DNA from: Corynebacterium hansenii
Lineage (GTDB): Bacteria; Actinomycetota; Actinomycetes; Mycobacteriales; Mycobacteriaceae
DNA: 64,000 nt
NCBI RefSeq assembly: GCF_030408795.1
Contig: NZ_CP047211.1
Location: 2,108,001-2,172,000 of the forward strand
Reading direction: 5' to 3'
Part shown: in pieces, positions 8,909-19,279 of the stretch
Numbering within the stretch: the stretch's first letter is position 1
Layout of the letters: each line of letters starts with the position of its first letter
Translations under genes and position numbers: made by a program
The notes under the pieces: model-generated
What the model saw: the letters and a program-made list of their open reading frames with translations, nothing else
Told to the model about the DNA's origin: nothing
Database searches by the model: none

Positions 8909-10761
8909 CGGTCGTCTCCTCGGCGGATCGGGGTCATGGTTTCCTCCTGGCGCCTCCACAGGCGCGCGTATTCGCCGTCCGCGGACATCAACTCCTCGTG
9001 GGTGCCGCGTTCGACGATGCGCCCGCCGGACATGACGAGGATCGCGTCGGCGCGGCGGATCGTATGCAACCGGTGGGCGATGACCAGCACCGTCCCGTCG
9101 GCCGTCAATTCGGCGAGGCCGTTTTGGATCAGCGCCTCGTTGTCGGGGTCGGTGGCGGCGGTGGCCTCGTCGAGGATCAGCACCGGCCGGTCCGCCAGCA
9201 GCGCCCTGGCGATGGACGTCCGCTGGCGTTCGCCGCCGGACAATCCCGAACCGGATTCGCCCAGCCGCGTGTCCAGGCCGTCGTCGAGCTCATCGGCGAA
9301 ACCGGTCACCGCGGCGGCGTCCAACGCGGCGGTGATCTCCGCCGGAGATGCATCGGGGCGCCCCAGCAGGATGTTCTCGCGGATCGTCCCGGCCAGCAGG
9401 TGCGGTCGCTGGAATACCGCCGACACCATCGGGTAGAGGTCGGCGTCGGAAAGCCGCGAGACGTCGCGGCCCCCGATGAGCACCCGGCCGGAATCCGGCC
9501 GGTGGAACCCGAGCGCCAGCTCGCCGATCGTCGACTTGCCCGAACCGCTCACCCCCACCAGTGCCGTCACCCCGCCGGCGGGCGCGGTGAACGAAATGTC
9601 GTGGAGCACCGGGACGCCGGGTTCGTAGGAGAAGGTCACGCCCTCGAAGCGGACATCGACGTCGCGTCGGCCCGGCGCCTCTCCGGCGTCGCGCGGCTCC
9701 GACGTGGCGCCGCCGGATCCGCCCGCCGGCACGGACGCGAGCTGCGCCTCGATCTCGGCGGCCCCCGTGGCCAGCATCGGCAGCACCACCATGCGGTAGA
9801 ACAGCGTCACCAGCGGCACCGGGTACGTGGGGCCGAGGATGATGAACAGCAGCACCACCGCGGGCTCCACCTCGCCCCGCGACAGCAGCCACGCCGCGAC
9901 GGGCGCGATGACCGCGATGCCGGAGGCGACCAGCGTGGAAAACGGCGCACCCCACGTGACGAACGCCTTGCCCCACGCCGACTGCAGCTCCGCATTGCGG
10001 CGGACTGCGTCGGAGGTGCGGCGATGGTCCTCGCCGGTGCGGTTGAACACGCGGATGACCGGCATGGCGGTGATGAAATCGAGGATCGCCGCGCCCATGC
10101 GGCCGTTGGCGGCGACCCACTCCCCCATGCGGTGCCCGTTGGAGCGCATCGCATGGATCATCGTGGCGAACGCGAACGGCACCAGGAAGACGGTCGCCAG
10201 CGCCAGCCGCCAATCGACGGCGAAGAGCCAGATGGTCACCGCCGACCACATCGTGATCGCCGCGGCGGCCTCCGGCACGGCGTGCGCGATGAACAGCTCG
10301 AGCTTCTCGCAATGGTCGAGCGCGATGGTCTTCGCCCGCGAGGAATGCACGCGGGCCAGCGCGCCGACGGACGTCGACGTCCACACCCGGCCCAGCTCCA
10401 TGCGGATGTCGGCGATGACGCCGAACGCGACCAGATGGGCCAGGGCCGTCGACGCCGCGAAGAACACCGCCTTGCCGACCACGCCCGCCAGCGCGATGAA
10501 CGCCGCGGACGTCACGTCGCCCATGTCGGCGCCGCCGTCGACGATGGCCGACACCAAACGCCACACGGCCCACGCCGGCAGAACCTCGCACACGCCGGCG
10601 ACGATGCCGCACGCGATCGCCGCGGCCATCACCGGGGCGCGGCGGCCGATGAACCGCGACAGCAGGCGCGGCGCGGACCGGTAATCCGGGCCCTGCGGAC
10701 GCCGCTCCTCCTGGGGCGGAGCCTGCGTCTCCATTGAACCGGGCAAATCATTCTCCGCCAT
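8905..10761 (-). CDS. ABC half-transporter, membrane and ATPase domains fused (YbtP/IrtA-like)
   Basis: A 618-residue partner of the previous protein: an N-terminal soluble tail of about 40 residues, six helices, and an ATPase domain with Walker A GVSGSGKST, signature LSGGERQR and Walker B LILDEATAATD. I do not see the extra N-terminal siderophore-interacting FAD domain that IrtA carries, so YbtP is the closer architecture. The ATG at 10761 overlaps the end of the synthetase gene by 14 bases and has AAGGAG six bases upstream inside that gene. Coupled expression with the synthetases supports a role in moving the siderophore or its iron complex. Confidence 0.85.
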   Translation of the reverse strand: MAENDLPGSMETQAPPQEERRPQGPDYRSAPRLLSRFIGRRAPVMAAAIACGIVAGVCEVLPAWAVWRLVSAIVDGGADMGDVTSAAFIALAGVVGKAVFFAASTALAHLVAFGVIADIRMELGRVWTSTSVGALARVHSSRAKTIALDHCEKLELFIAHAVPEAAAAITMWSAVTIWLFAVDWRLALATVFLVPFAFATMIHAMRSNGHRMGEWVAANGRMGAAILDFITAMPVIRVFNRTGEDHRRTSDAVRRNAELQSAWGKAFVTWGAPFSTLVASGIAVIAPVAAWLLSRGEVEPAVVLLFIILGPTYPVPLVTLFYRMVVLPMLATGAAEIEAQLASVPAGGSGGATSEPRDAGEAPGRRDVDVRFEGVTFSYEPGVPVLHDISFTAPAGGVTALVGVSGSGKSTIGELALGFHRPDSGRVLIGGRDVSRLSDADLYPMVSAVFQRPHLLAGTIRENILLGRPDASPAEITAALDAAAVTGFADELDDGLDTRLGESGSGLSGGERQRTSIARALLADRPVLILDEATAATDPDNEALIQNGLAELTADGTVLVIAHRLHTIRRADAILVMSGGRIVERGTHEELMSADGEYARLWRRQEETMTPIRRGDDR

Positions 10762-13700
10762 CGACGGGCTCCTTCGTTCGGGATTCCGCGGGCGTCGGCC
10801 GCCCGCCGGATCCATGGTCTGCGCCGGGACGATCGTCCCCGGCGGGTCGTGCAACTTCCTCGCGCCCGGCATCGAGTTCATCGCCGATCCGGGCCAGGAA
10901 GCCCCCGACCAGGCGGACGACGTCCTGCAGCGCGGGGTCCTTCAGAATCGAATAGTGGTGCGCGGCGACGGTCGCCACCTCGGTGGCGGCCGGGAGGGCG
11001 TCGCCCCAACCGAGCTTTTCGACGCCCACCGCATCATCCACGCCCATCCCCACGCCGGAGTTCGCGGGGCTCTTCTCGCCGGCCTCGACCAGCAATGCGG
11101 GAACGCCGGAGAGCGTCGGTGCGCTCAGCTCCGCGAGACCCGCCAGATGCCGGGTGAACACGGACAGCCGCCGTTCGACTTCGCCGGCGGATAGCCCCCG
11201 GGCGTCCAGGGCGCGGGCCACCGACGCCGCCGGTCGCTCGGCGGTCACGGACGACGCGTCGACGTCGCCGTCGGCGAAGGCCTGGAGCGACTGCAGATAC
11301 CGGCGCGCGAATTCGGCGTCGACCTCGGCCTCGTCCATGCCGGTCAGGGCCCGGATGAGGTCGGGCGAGTTCGAATCGAGCAGGATCAGGCCGGCGACGC
11401 GGACGCCGCGGCCCTTCAACAGCACGGCCAGGGTGTGGGCGACGGTGCCGCCCATCGACCAGCCGCCGAGCAGCAGGCCATCGCCGTCGCCGTCGAGGCC
11501 GTGGGTGCCGCGCTCGCCGAGTTCCCGGCGATGGGCGACGATGACCGCCGCATAGGCGTCGGCCACCGCGGCAATGTCCACGGGCATCGGCGTTCCCTCC
11601 AGGCCGGGGTCGGAGATCGCGTACACGGGGCGGTCGCCCAAACCTCGGGCGAGCCCCATGTAGCAGAGGACGTCCCCGCCGGACGGATGCAGGAGGTACA
11701 GCGGTTCGCCGGTGCCGCCGCACAGCGGCAGCACATGCGACGCCGGATCGAGCCGCGGCCGGACCCGGGCGGCCACTCCGGCCGGGGTGGGGTCGGCGAG
11801 GAAGTCCTCCGGCAGGATCTCCAGGTCGCGGCGGCTCCGCAACCCGGCGACGATGCGGATCATCGTCAACGAATCGCCGCCTTCCCGGTACAGGTCGGCA
11901 TCGGCGGGAACCGGGCGGCCCAGCGCCGCGGCGAACTCCTCCGCCACCGCCGCCAGCGCCTCGGGAGAACACGTGCCCTCGTTCCACGCCGCGGTTGCGG
12001 CGGTCGGCGGCGCGGCACGGACCGCACCGGCGGCATCGGTCGCGCCGGTGCCCGCCGCCGCGCCGGCACCGCGCGGGGCCGCGGAATTTTCCGGATCCAT
12101 GGGATCGACGCCGCTTTCCGACGGCCCGCCGGAGATTGCGGGTTCCTCCGTTTCCTCCATCTTCGCGAACCCTTCTCCGTCGATGAACCCGTCGACGTCG
12201 GCGAGGACGCGCTCCATCAGCCACTCCGTCACCTCGGGGCGGAATGCGCCCGCGGGGGAATCGAGGTTGACCGCGATGGACCCGTTTTCGGCGGAGGCCT
12301 GCAGGTCCAGGAGCACCTGCGGCGTCACCACGCGTTCATGCACGTCGGATTCGTCGATGCGCGCGGTGGCGGCTTCGCTGGCCCCGTCGCCGAAGCCGAG
12401 CGTGGACGTGAACACCACCGGCGCCACGACCTCTCGGGAGGCGCGATGTCGCGACAGCATGCGCGCCACCTCGACCCCGGTCACCGCGCCGTGGGCCAGG
12501 GAACGGGCCAGGGCACCGGTGAATCCATCCGGCGCACCGGAACCCCACGCCCGCGGGGCGCAGGTGATCAGCGTCGTCGTCGAGAACGGGCCGAGCACCC
12601 GGTCGATGTCCTCCGCCACCGGGCGGCGGTTGAAATACAGGACCGTCAGCAGCAGCTCCTCGTCCCCCGTGAGCGCGCACACCGCGCGCGCCCATGCGGC
12701 GCCGATGACGGCGGTCGGCGTGGTCGACCGTTCCCGGCACCGGTCGAACAGCTCCCGGGCCCGGGCCGCGTCGAGGCGCCTGGCCTCGCGGACCATGCCG
12801 TGCCCGCTGGCCGAGACCAGCGGCAGCGCCGGCGGGGCCGGCAGCGCGGGCAATTCGCCGCGCCACCACTCGGCGTCCGCGTCGCGCTTCGCCCCGTCGA
12901 GCTCGGCGACGGTGGCCGTGTAATCCGCGAACGTCAGCGACGGCTGCGGCAGCACGACGTTCGGGTCGTCGGCGAAGGTCAGCAGCTGATCGAAGAACAG
13001 GTAGAAGGACCAGCCGTCGACGAACAGCAGGCTGGCCTGCACGTGGACCCGCGCGCCGCCGCCGGGGAGCAGGTGGGCCAGCACTCGGAAGCTCGGCCAG
13101 CGGGTCGGATCGACCGGCTCGTCCGGCCAGGTGCGGCGGATGCCGTCGATGGCCCCGGAGACGGCGCCGTCGTCGGCGTCGCGCAGGTCGATGACCTCCA
13201 CCGGAGGTTCGTCGAGAGCCGGGTCCCGCGGATCGAGGACGACCTGGTTGCCGTCGTCCAGCACGACGGCCCGGAGCATCGGCTGGTGCCGGATGAGCGC
13301 GCGCACCGCGCGGCGCAATGCGTCGCCGGTGACGTCCGGGTCGAAGTAGTCGACGTAGAAGTGGGCCGAATCATGGCCGAAGGCCCACCCGCCGCGGGAG
13401 CCGACCAGGTAGGCCTGCTGCAGCGGCGTGAGCGGGAACGGCTCACCGGCCGGGTGCCGCACGATGGCGGCGGGGACGGCCGGGAGGTCTGCATCGGCCA
13501 CGCGGCGGGACAACGTGGCGGGCGTCGCGCCGCCGATGATCTCGTCGACGTCGGCGTCGATGCCGAGGGCCCGCAAGGCCGCGACCAGGCGGATGGCGTC
13601 GAGCGAGTCGCCGCCGGATTCCGCCCACGTGGAATCGGGGTCGACGCCGGCGCGGTCGACGCCCAAGATCCGCGCCCAGGTGGCGAGCACCGGGTCGGAT

Positions 13701-16700
13701 TCTTCGGGCACCGGACCATCGCCGGGCACGGGGTCGGCGTCGGGCGATGCCCCGGCGTCTTCGGGCGCCCGGTCGGCGTCGTCGGGCTCCGGCCCGGCGG
13801 GCCCGTCCGCACGGGCGGCCGGCCCGTCGGGACGGCCCTCCCCCGCGGCGACGATGGCGGCGAGGTTGTCCAGGTAGGCGGCGAGGAACCCGTCCAGGCG
13901 CGCCGCGTCGAAGACGGACGCCAGCGCGTCGAACTGCACGTGGGTCGCGCCCTCCCACAGGAAGACCTGGTGGTCGAGGATCACCTGCGGCGTCTGGCTG
14001 GCGCCGCCGACCAGCGACCCGAGCCCGCGCCCGCCGGCGCCGCCGTCGACTTGGGTGCCCAGCGTCGACGTGAACACGACCGGCAGTCGGAACGGTTCCC
14101 CGTCCAGCGCGGACCTCGTCGCGAGGATCTCCGGCGCCGGCACCGTCGCGTGATCGAGGACCTCGAACATCGCGGCGCCCGTGGACCGGACGTCTACGCG
14201 GGAGTTCCCCGTGACCTCCAGCGCGCACGGCACGAGGGTGGTGAAGTCGCCGATCACGCCCCCGAACCCGGCCGGGCGGTCGAACACGGTCAGGACGACC
14301 GACAGCTCCGCCGCCCCGCTTTCCGCGGCGAGCGTGGCGGCGTAGGCGGTCAGCAGCACCGTCGTGGGCGTGACGCCCAGCCGGGCCGCCGCGAGGGTGA
14401 GCTCCTCGTCGAGGCCGGCGTCGAGCCGGTGGGTGGCACGGATGAACTCCGCGGCCGCGCCGTCGCCCGGGTCGCCGAGGTCGGGTGCGGGAGGCAGCAG
14501 CTCCGCACGTTCCTCCCAGTAGGCGGCGTCCGCGCCGGTGATGCGCAGGCTCCGGACGTGATCGCCGAAGTGGACGGACGGCGCCGGCGGCAGGGCCTCG
14601 CCGCGGTAGGCGCGGGACACCTCGTCGAAGAGGACGCCGAAACTCGCCGCATCGCAGACGAGGACGTCGACCGACCAGCCGATGTGCGCGCCGTCGTCGG
14701 CCAGCGCCACGGACACCGACACCAGGGGCCACCGGTCGGCGGGCGTCGTCCGTGTCGCATTGCGCTCGCGCCAGCGATCCAGGGCCGCCGCGGAGTCGCC
14801 CCCGCGTCGGCAGTCGGTGACGGGGACGATGTAGTCGCCGGGCTCGACCGCGTGGTGCCCCTCGGCATCGACGATGGCCCGCAGCATCGGATGCCGGCCG
14901 ATCACGGCGGTCACCGCCGCGCCGAGTCGCTCGACGTCGAGGTCGGGGACGACGGTTTCCACGAAACTGTGGCAGGCGGCGGCCGCGATGCCGAAGGATC
15001 GGGTCCGCCCGGTCAGGTAGGCCCGCTGCACCGGCGTCAACGGCCAGGTCCGATTGCTTTGCGACGGCGCCGGTTCGGCGTCGCCCGCTCCCGCCCGGTC
15101 CGCGGGACCGCCGGCGGTGGTGGCGGCGTAACCATCCGCCGTCTCCGCCGCGGAGACGGCGTCGGTGCCACGCGCGTCGGCGGCGGGGGCCGCGGGGGCG
15201 GCAGCGACCCGTCCGGCCATCCCCGCGAACGTCGGGTCGGCGAGCAAATCGCGCAGCCGCATGTCCAGGCCGTGGCGATCGCGGACCTCCGCGAGGAGTT
15301 TCGTGGCCTGCAGCGAACTGCCGCCGAGGGCGAAGAAGTCGGCGTCGTCGGGGATGTCGCGGCCCAATGCCCGCCGCCACGCCGATCGGATGCCCTCGAC
15401 GCGGTGTTCCGGGGACGCCGTTTCGTCGGTCGCGCTTCCGTCCGCGGAACCGGCGGCGTCAGCCGATGGGCCGTCTCCGGTGCCGAGGACCCGGTCGCCG
15501 CCCACGTCGCCCGAGCCGGCCGCGGCCCGGCCCGGCAGCGCGGCGCGGGGATCCCTGCGGGTCAGCAGCACCGTGCCATCGACGGGATGGCGGAGCAGCC
15601 CGACGACGTGGCGCACGGCGCAGTCGGCGGGGAGGGCGCCGTCGAGAAGCCGGTCGCCGAAGGAATTGGCCCCGCCCAGCATCCAGCCATCCGAGGCGAT
15701 CACGGTCCAGGTGGTCCGGGTCGACGGGGGCGGCACCAGCTCGGCCGCGCGGTTCGCCGCGGCGTAGGGGGCGAGGCCCAGCCCGCCGACGTGCGCGGCG
15801 AGCGACGACATCACCAGCACGCGGCCCGGCGCGTCGGCGCCGAGCATGGCGCAGGCGTCCGCGACCGCGCCGACGACGTCGGATTTCGCCGCGAAATGCT
15901 CGCGCACCGTGTTCTCGTCGATCTCGGAGGCCTCGGAGAACGCCTTCTCGCCGACGACGCCCGTGGACACGATCACGGTGGAACCCGGCCCGCAGCCGGC
16001 TCCCCTTAGCAGCCGCGCGACGTCGTCGGCGTTCGCCGGATCGACGTGCCCGGGGCCTTCGCCGCGGGTGCCGACGAGGACGCGGACCCCCGACTCCGCC
16101 AACGCGGAACCGAGGGCGCGGCCGACGCGCCCGCCACCGCCGAGGATGACGGCGACGTCCGGCAGCTCCCACTCCCCCGCATCGAGGGCGCCGGGAGCAT
16201 CGGCGGCGACGCCGGCGGCCGGCACCGGCATTTCCACCCGGGGGCCGCGCCCGTCATCGAAGACGGCCATGGCCCCGGCGGCGGCCGCCGCATCGACGGC
16301 GGTGACGTCGACGTCGCCGGCGACCGCGATGGCCCGCGCCGGGATCTCGGCGAGCAGGGAACGCAGCGCGGCCCCGACGAGACGGGCGATGTCCGGGGAC
16401 GCGCACCTCAGCTCCAGGATCCGATCGGCCGCGGCGTGGCGGGCGAGGATGCCCGGCAGCGCAGCCACGGCGGACTCCGCGTCGGCGGCGAGTGAGACGG
16501 CCGTCCGGGGCCCGGGGGCCCGGCGCCCGATCGGCGGCAACGGGACCTCTCTGATGCGGTGGAACGGTCCCGCCTCTGCACCTGCCGCTCCGGAGCTAAC
16601 CGCCCCGCCGGACCCGGCGGCGCCACCGGATCCACCGGATCCACCGGGAGAGTTTCCGCGTCGCGGGGAAGTGTCCGGGTCTGCGGGCCACAGCTTCCTG

Positions 16701-19279
16701 CGGTCGAACGGGTACGGGGGCAGCGGCACCCGGCGGCCGCGCGGCACATCGAGTTCGGCGCCGGCGGTCCACAGCTCGGCGGCGGCAGCGGCCACGGAGG
16801 CGTCCGACACCGTGCCGTCGTCGCCGGCCGCGGTGACGGTGGCGATGATGCCGGGATCGCCGGCTTCACGCGCGAGCGCCGCCAACGACGCCCCGGGGCC
16901 GACGTTGACCACGGCCACGGGGCCGCCGGCATCGCGGACGAGGGCGACCAGCGTTTCATGGAAGCGCACGGGATTGCGCAGGTGGCCGGCCCAATGTCGG
17001 GCGTCGGAAAGCTCATGCCGGTCCACCGGCCCCGCTGTGGCCGCGGAGTACGCCGGAAGCGCCGGATCGCCGGCCCGCAGCCCTTCTGCGGCGCGGAGCA
17101 CCCGCGGCAGCGCCGGCTCCACGAACGAGGAATGCGCGGCTACGGTCACCGGCACCACGTCGGCGGCGTCGCCGAGGGAGGCCACCAGATCGGAAATGGT
17201 CGCGACATCGCCGGCCACGACCGTCGAAACGGGCGAATTGAGGGCGCTGATCTCCAGGGACGGGAACTCCGCGCGCAGGTTTTCCGCCATGTCCGCCCCG
17301 CCGCGGACGCGGGCCATCGCCCCCGCCGCAGTCGACGCGAGTGCGCGGGACCGGGCGCCGAGCAGCGGCGCGATGTCCCGGAAGGTCAGGGCACCGGATA
17401 CGACCGCGGCGGCGTACTCGCCGGTGGAGTGGCCGATGAGCGCGGCGGGGCGCACGCCCGCGTCGATGAGCGCCTTCGCGCAGATGATCTCCGCGGCGAC
17501 GAGCGCAGGCAGGCCCAGCAGCGGGTCCTCCGCCGGCACCGGGTCGAGGCCGTACGCACGCGGCGCGCAGATCGCCCGGATGTCCCCGCCGACGTGCGGG
17601 GCGACGGCGTCGGAAAGCTCATCGAGTTCCCGGCGCCACCGCGGGTGCGCGGAGACCAGGTCCTCGAGCATGCCCGCGCGCTGGGCGCCGCCGCCGGGGA
17701 ACGCGAAGACCACCCGGGCGTCGGCGGAGCATTCCCGCGGGCGGACGACGTCGAGGGTGCGCCCTGTGGAATCGACGACGACCGCGCCGCGGTACGGCAG
17801 CCGCGCCCGCCCGTCCGCGAGCGTCCACGCGGCGTCGGCGGCCTCGCCCGGGTGGCGGGCGGCCCAGTCGGAGAGGGCGTCGGCGAATGCTTTCGCGGAG
17901 CGGCGGGTGGCCGCCGAATGCGGCAGCAACGCCGGCAATCCGGTGTCGACCGCACCCCCATGTCCACTCGCCCCGGCCGCATTCGGCGCTTGGGCGACGA
18001 CGACGTGGCAGTTGGTTCCCCCGAAACCGAGCGAACTGACGCCGGCGACGAGGACGTCGTCGGGCTTGCCCCAGGTCCGCGGGCGATCCGCGATTCGCAG
18101 CGCGGAGCCTTCCACCGGAAGCGCCGGCGACGGCGCCCCCGTGCCGATCAGCCCGGGAAGCTCGCGGTTCCGCAGGGCGGCGACGACGGCGAGCAGACCG
18201 GCGATGCCGGACGCCGCCTCCGAGTGCCCGAGGACGGACTTCACCGATCCGACGGTGCACCAGGGGCGCTCCGCCGGGCCGAAGGCCCCGGCCATGGCGG
18301 CGATTTCCAGCGGATCGCCGAGGATGGTGCCCGTGCCATGGCCCTCGAGGTACGTGACGTCGCGGGGGTCGACGCCCGCCATCGCCTGCGCTTCGGCGAT
18401 GACCTCCGCGTGGGCGGAGCTCGACGGGGCGATGAGCCCGGCGGAGCGGCCGCCGTCGTTGTTGACCGCAGACCCGCGGATGATCGCGAGGATGGGGTCT
18501 CCGTCGGCGATCGCGTCGGTGGCCCGGCGCAGCGCGACGACTCCGGCGCCCTGCGTGAACACCGCGCCCGTGGCGTCGGCCGAGTACGGGCGGGTGCGGC
18601 CGTCGGCGGAGAAGGGGCCGTCCGGCACATGGACGTATCCGCGGCCCGAAGGGGTCCGGATGGTGGCTCCGCCGGCCAGGACCAGATCCGATTCCCCGGA
18701 CAGCAGCTGCTGGGTGCCCAGGTGCACGGCGACCAGCGACGTGGAGCACGCGGTCTGCACCGTGTAGCTCGGGCCGGTCAGCTTCAGCCGGTGCGCGACG
18801 CCCGTGGCCAGGTAATCGAGGTAGGAACCGAGGGACTGCTCCATGACGGACACGGGATCCGCCCCGCCCACCGGATCGAATTCCGGGAAACGGTCGTGGA
18901 GGAACGACGGGTGGGTGGCGCCGAGCACCACCCCGGCCCGCCCGATGCCGGCGCCGAACCCGTGGCCGCAGGAGTCGAGCGCCCGCAGGCACAGTTCGTG
19001 CAGGACACGCGCCTGCGGTTCGAGCAGCTCGGCTTCCCGGTCGGACATGCCGAACACCGCGGGGTCGAACTCCTCGACGGGGCCCGGGTCCGAGCCGACC
19101 GGAAGGTAGCCCGGCGCGTCCACGGGATCGCCGGGGGCTTCGCCGTCGACGGGGCCGGTGACCGGTGCTCCCGCGCGGATGCGGCGGTGCAGGTCATCCA
19201 ACCCGTCTATTCCGGGGAACCGGCATTCGGCCGCGACGATCGCAACATCGGTCGGTGCGATTGCGGGGTTGGCGGTCAT
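10748..19279 (-). CDS. hybrid PKS/NRPS, HMWP1-like: KS-AT-KR-ACP-Cy-PCP-Cy-PCP-TE
   Basis: A 2843-residue synthetase. KS occupies 1-430 (TACSTS Cys178, EGHGTGT His314, VLGHSEAASG His352). AT is about 520-860 (GHSTGEY, Ser618). KR is about 905-1240 (GGGGRVG 1047-1053, SSLAA, catalytic Tyr1172 in YAAAN). ACP follows (LGGSSL, Ser1322). A first Cy domain (WPLTPVQRAYLTGR, with VCDAASFGVLFDE in place of the condensation HHxxxD) starts near 1408. PCP (GGDSLDAI) lies near 1894, a second Cy (FPLTPLQQAYLVG; FVDGWSFYLFFDQ) near 1945-2430, PCP (GGDSLTM) near 2470, and TE (GWSMGG, LLDSN, AHHYS) at 2520-2810. No adenylation or methyltransferase domain is visible. Yersiniabactin HMWP1 has only one Cy-PCP unit here, so the second is extra. 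It overlaps the HMWP2-like gene by four bases. Confidence 0.93.
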   Translation of the reverse strand: MTANPAIAPTDVAIVAAECRFPGIDGLDDLHRRIRAGAPVTGPVDGEAPGDPVDAPGYLPVGSDPGPVEEFDPAVFGMSDREAELLEPQARVLHELCLRALDSCGHGFGAGIGRAGVVLGATHPSFLHDRFPEFDPVGGADPVSVMEQSLGSYLDYLATGVAHRLKLTGPSYTVQTACSTSLVAVHLGTQQLLSGESDLVLAGGATIRTPSGRGYVHVPDGPFSADGRTRPYSADATGAVFTQGAGVVALRRATDAIADGDPILAIIRGSAVNNDGGRSAGLIAPSSSAHAEVIAEAQAMAGVDPRDVTYLEGHGTGTILGDPLEIAAMAGAFGPAERPWCTVGSVKSVLGHSEAASGIAGLLAVVAALRNRELPGLIGTGAPSPALPVEGSALRIADRPRTWGKPDDVLVAGVSSLGFGGTNCHVVVAQAPNAAGASGHGGAVDTGLPALLPHSAATRRSAKAFADALSDWAARHPGEAADAAWTLADGRARLPYRGAVVVDSTGRTLDVVRPRECSADARVVFAFPGGGAQRAGMLEDLVSAHPRWRRELDELSDAVAPHVGGDIRAICAPRAYGLDPVPAEDPLLGLPALVAAEIICAKALIDAGVRPAALIGHSTGEYAAAVVSGALTFRDIAPLLGARSRALASTAAGAMARVRGGADMAENLRAEFPSLEISALNSPVSTVVAGDVATISDLVASLGDAADVVPVTVAAHSSFVEPALPRVLRAAEGLRAGDPALPAYSAATAGPVDRHELSDARHWAGHLRNPVRFHETLVALVRDAGGPVAVVNVGPGASLAALAREAGDPGIIATVTAAGDDGTVSDASVAAAAAELWTAGAELDVPRGRRVPLPPYPFDRRKLWPADPDTSPRRGNSPGGSGGSGGAAGSGGAVSSGAAGAEAGPFHRIREVPLPPIGRRAPGPRTAVSLAADAESAVAALPGILARHAAADRILELRCASPDIARLVGAALRSLLAEIPARAIAVAGDVDVTAVDAAAAAGAMAVFDDGRGPRVEMPVPAAGVAADAPGALDAGEWELPDVAVILGGGGRVGRALGSALAESGVRVLVGTRGEGPGHVDPANADDVARLLRGAGCGPGSTVIVSTGVVGEKAFSEASEIDENTVREHFAAKSDVVGAVADACAMLGADAPGRVLVMSSLAAHVGGLGLAPYAAANRAAELVPPPSTRTTWTVIASDGWMLGGANSFGDRLLDGALPADCAVRHVVGLLRHPVDGTVLLTRRDPRAALPGRAAAGSGDVGGDRVLGTGDGPSADAAGSADGSATDETASPEHRVEGIRSAWRRALGRDIPDDADFFALGGSSLQATKLLAEVRDRHGLDMRLRDLLADPTFAGMAGRVAAAPAAPAADARGTDAVSAAETADGYAATTAGGPADRAGAGDAEPAPSQSNRTWPLTPVQRAYLTGRTRSFGIAAAACHSFVETVVPDLDVERLGAAVTAVIGRHPMLRAIVDAEGHHAVEPGDYIVPVTDCRRGGDSAAALDRWRERNATRTTPADRWPLVSVSVALADDGAHIGWSVDVLVCDAASFGVLFDEVSRAYRGEALPPAPSVHFGDHVRSLRITGADAAYWEERAELLPPAPDLGDPGDGAAAEFIRATHRLDAGLDEELTLAAARLGVTPTTVLLTAYAATLAAESGAAELSVVLTVFDRPAGFGGVIGDFTTLVPCALEVTGNSRVDVRSTGAAMFEVLDHATVPAPEILATRSALDGEPFRLPVVFTSTLGTQVDGGAGGRGLGSLVGGASQTPQVILDHQVFLWEGATHVQFDALASVFDAARLDGFLAAYLDNLAAIVAAGEGRPDGPAARADGPAGPEPDDADRAPEDAGASPDADPVPGDGPVPEESDPVLATWARILGVDRAGVDPDSTWAESGGDSLDAIRLVAALRALGIDADVDEIIGGATPATLSRRVADADLPAVPAAIVRHPAGEPFPLTPLQQAYLVGSRGGWAFGHDSAHFYVDYFDPDVTGDALRRAVRALIRHQPMLRAVVLDDGNQVVLDPRDPALDEPPVEVIDLRDADDGAVSGAIDGIRRTWPDEPVDPTRWPSFRVLAHLLPGGGARVHVQASLLFVDGWSFYLFFDQLLTFADDPNVVLPQPSLTFADYTATVAELDGAKRDADAEWWRGELPALPAPPALPLVSASGHGMVREARRLDAARARELFDRCRERSTTPTAVIGAAWARAVCALTGDEELLLTVLYFNRRPVAEDIDRVLGPFSTTTLITCAPRAWGSGAPDGFTGALARSLAHGAVTGVEVARMLSRHRASREVVAPVVFTSTLGFGDGASEAATARIDESDVHERVVTPQVLLDLQASAENGSIAVNLDSPAGAFRPEVTEWLMERVLADVDGFIDGEGFAKMEETEEPAISGGPSESGVDPMDPENSAAPRGAGAAAGTGATDAAGAVRAAPPTAATAAWNEGTCSPEALAAVAEEFAAALGRPVPADADLYREGGDSLTMIRIVAGLRSRRDLEILPEDFLADPTPAGVAARVRPRLDPASHVLPLCGGTGEPLYLLHPSGGDVLCYMGLARGLGDRPVYAISDPGLEGTPMPVDIAAVADAYAAVIVAHRRELGERGTHGLDGDGDGLLLGGWSMGGTVAHTLAVLLKGRGVRVAGLILLDSNSPDLIRALTGMDEAEVDAEFARRYLQSLQAFADGDVDASSVTAERPAASVARALDARGLSAGEVERRLSVFTRHLAGLAELSAPTLSGVPALLVEAGEKSPANSGVGMGVDDAVGVEKLGWGDALPAATEVATVAAHHYSILKDPALQDVVRLVGGFLARIGDELDAGREEVARPAGDDRPGADHGSGGRPTPAESRTKEPVDGGE

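Noticed and set aside
11435..16009. Open plus-strand frame of about 1,520 codons antisense to the PKS/NRPS gene
   Set aside because: It is Arg/Gly/His-rich, has no domain motif, and exists because GC-rich codon-biased genes keep the complementary frame open.
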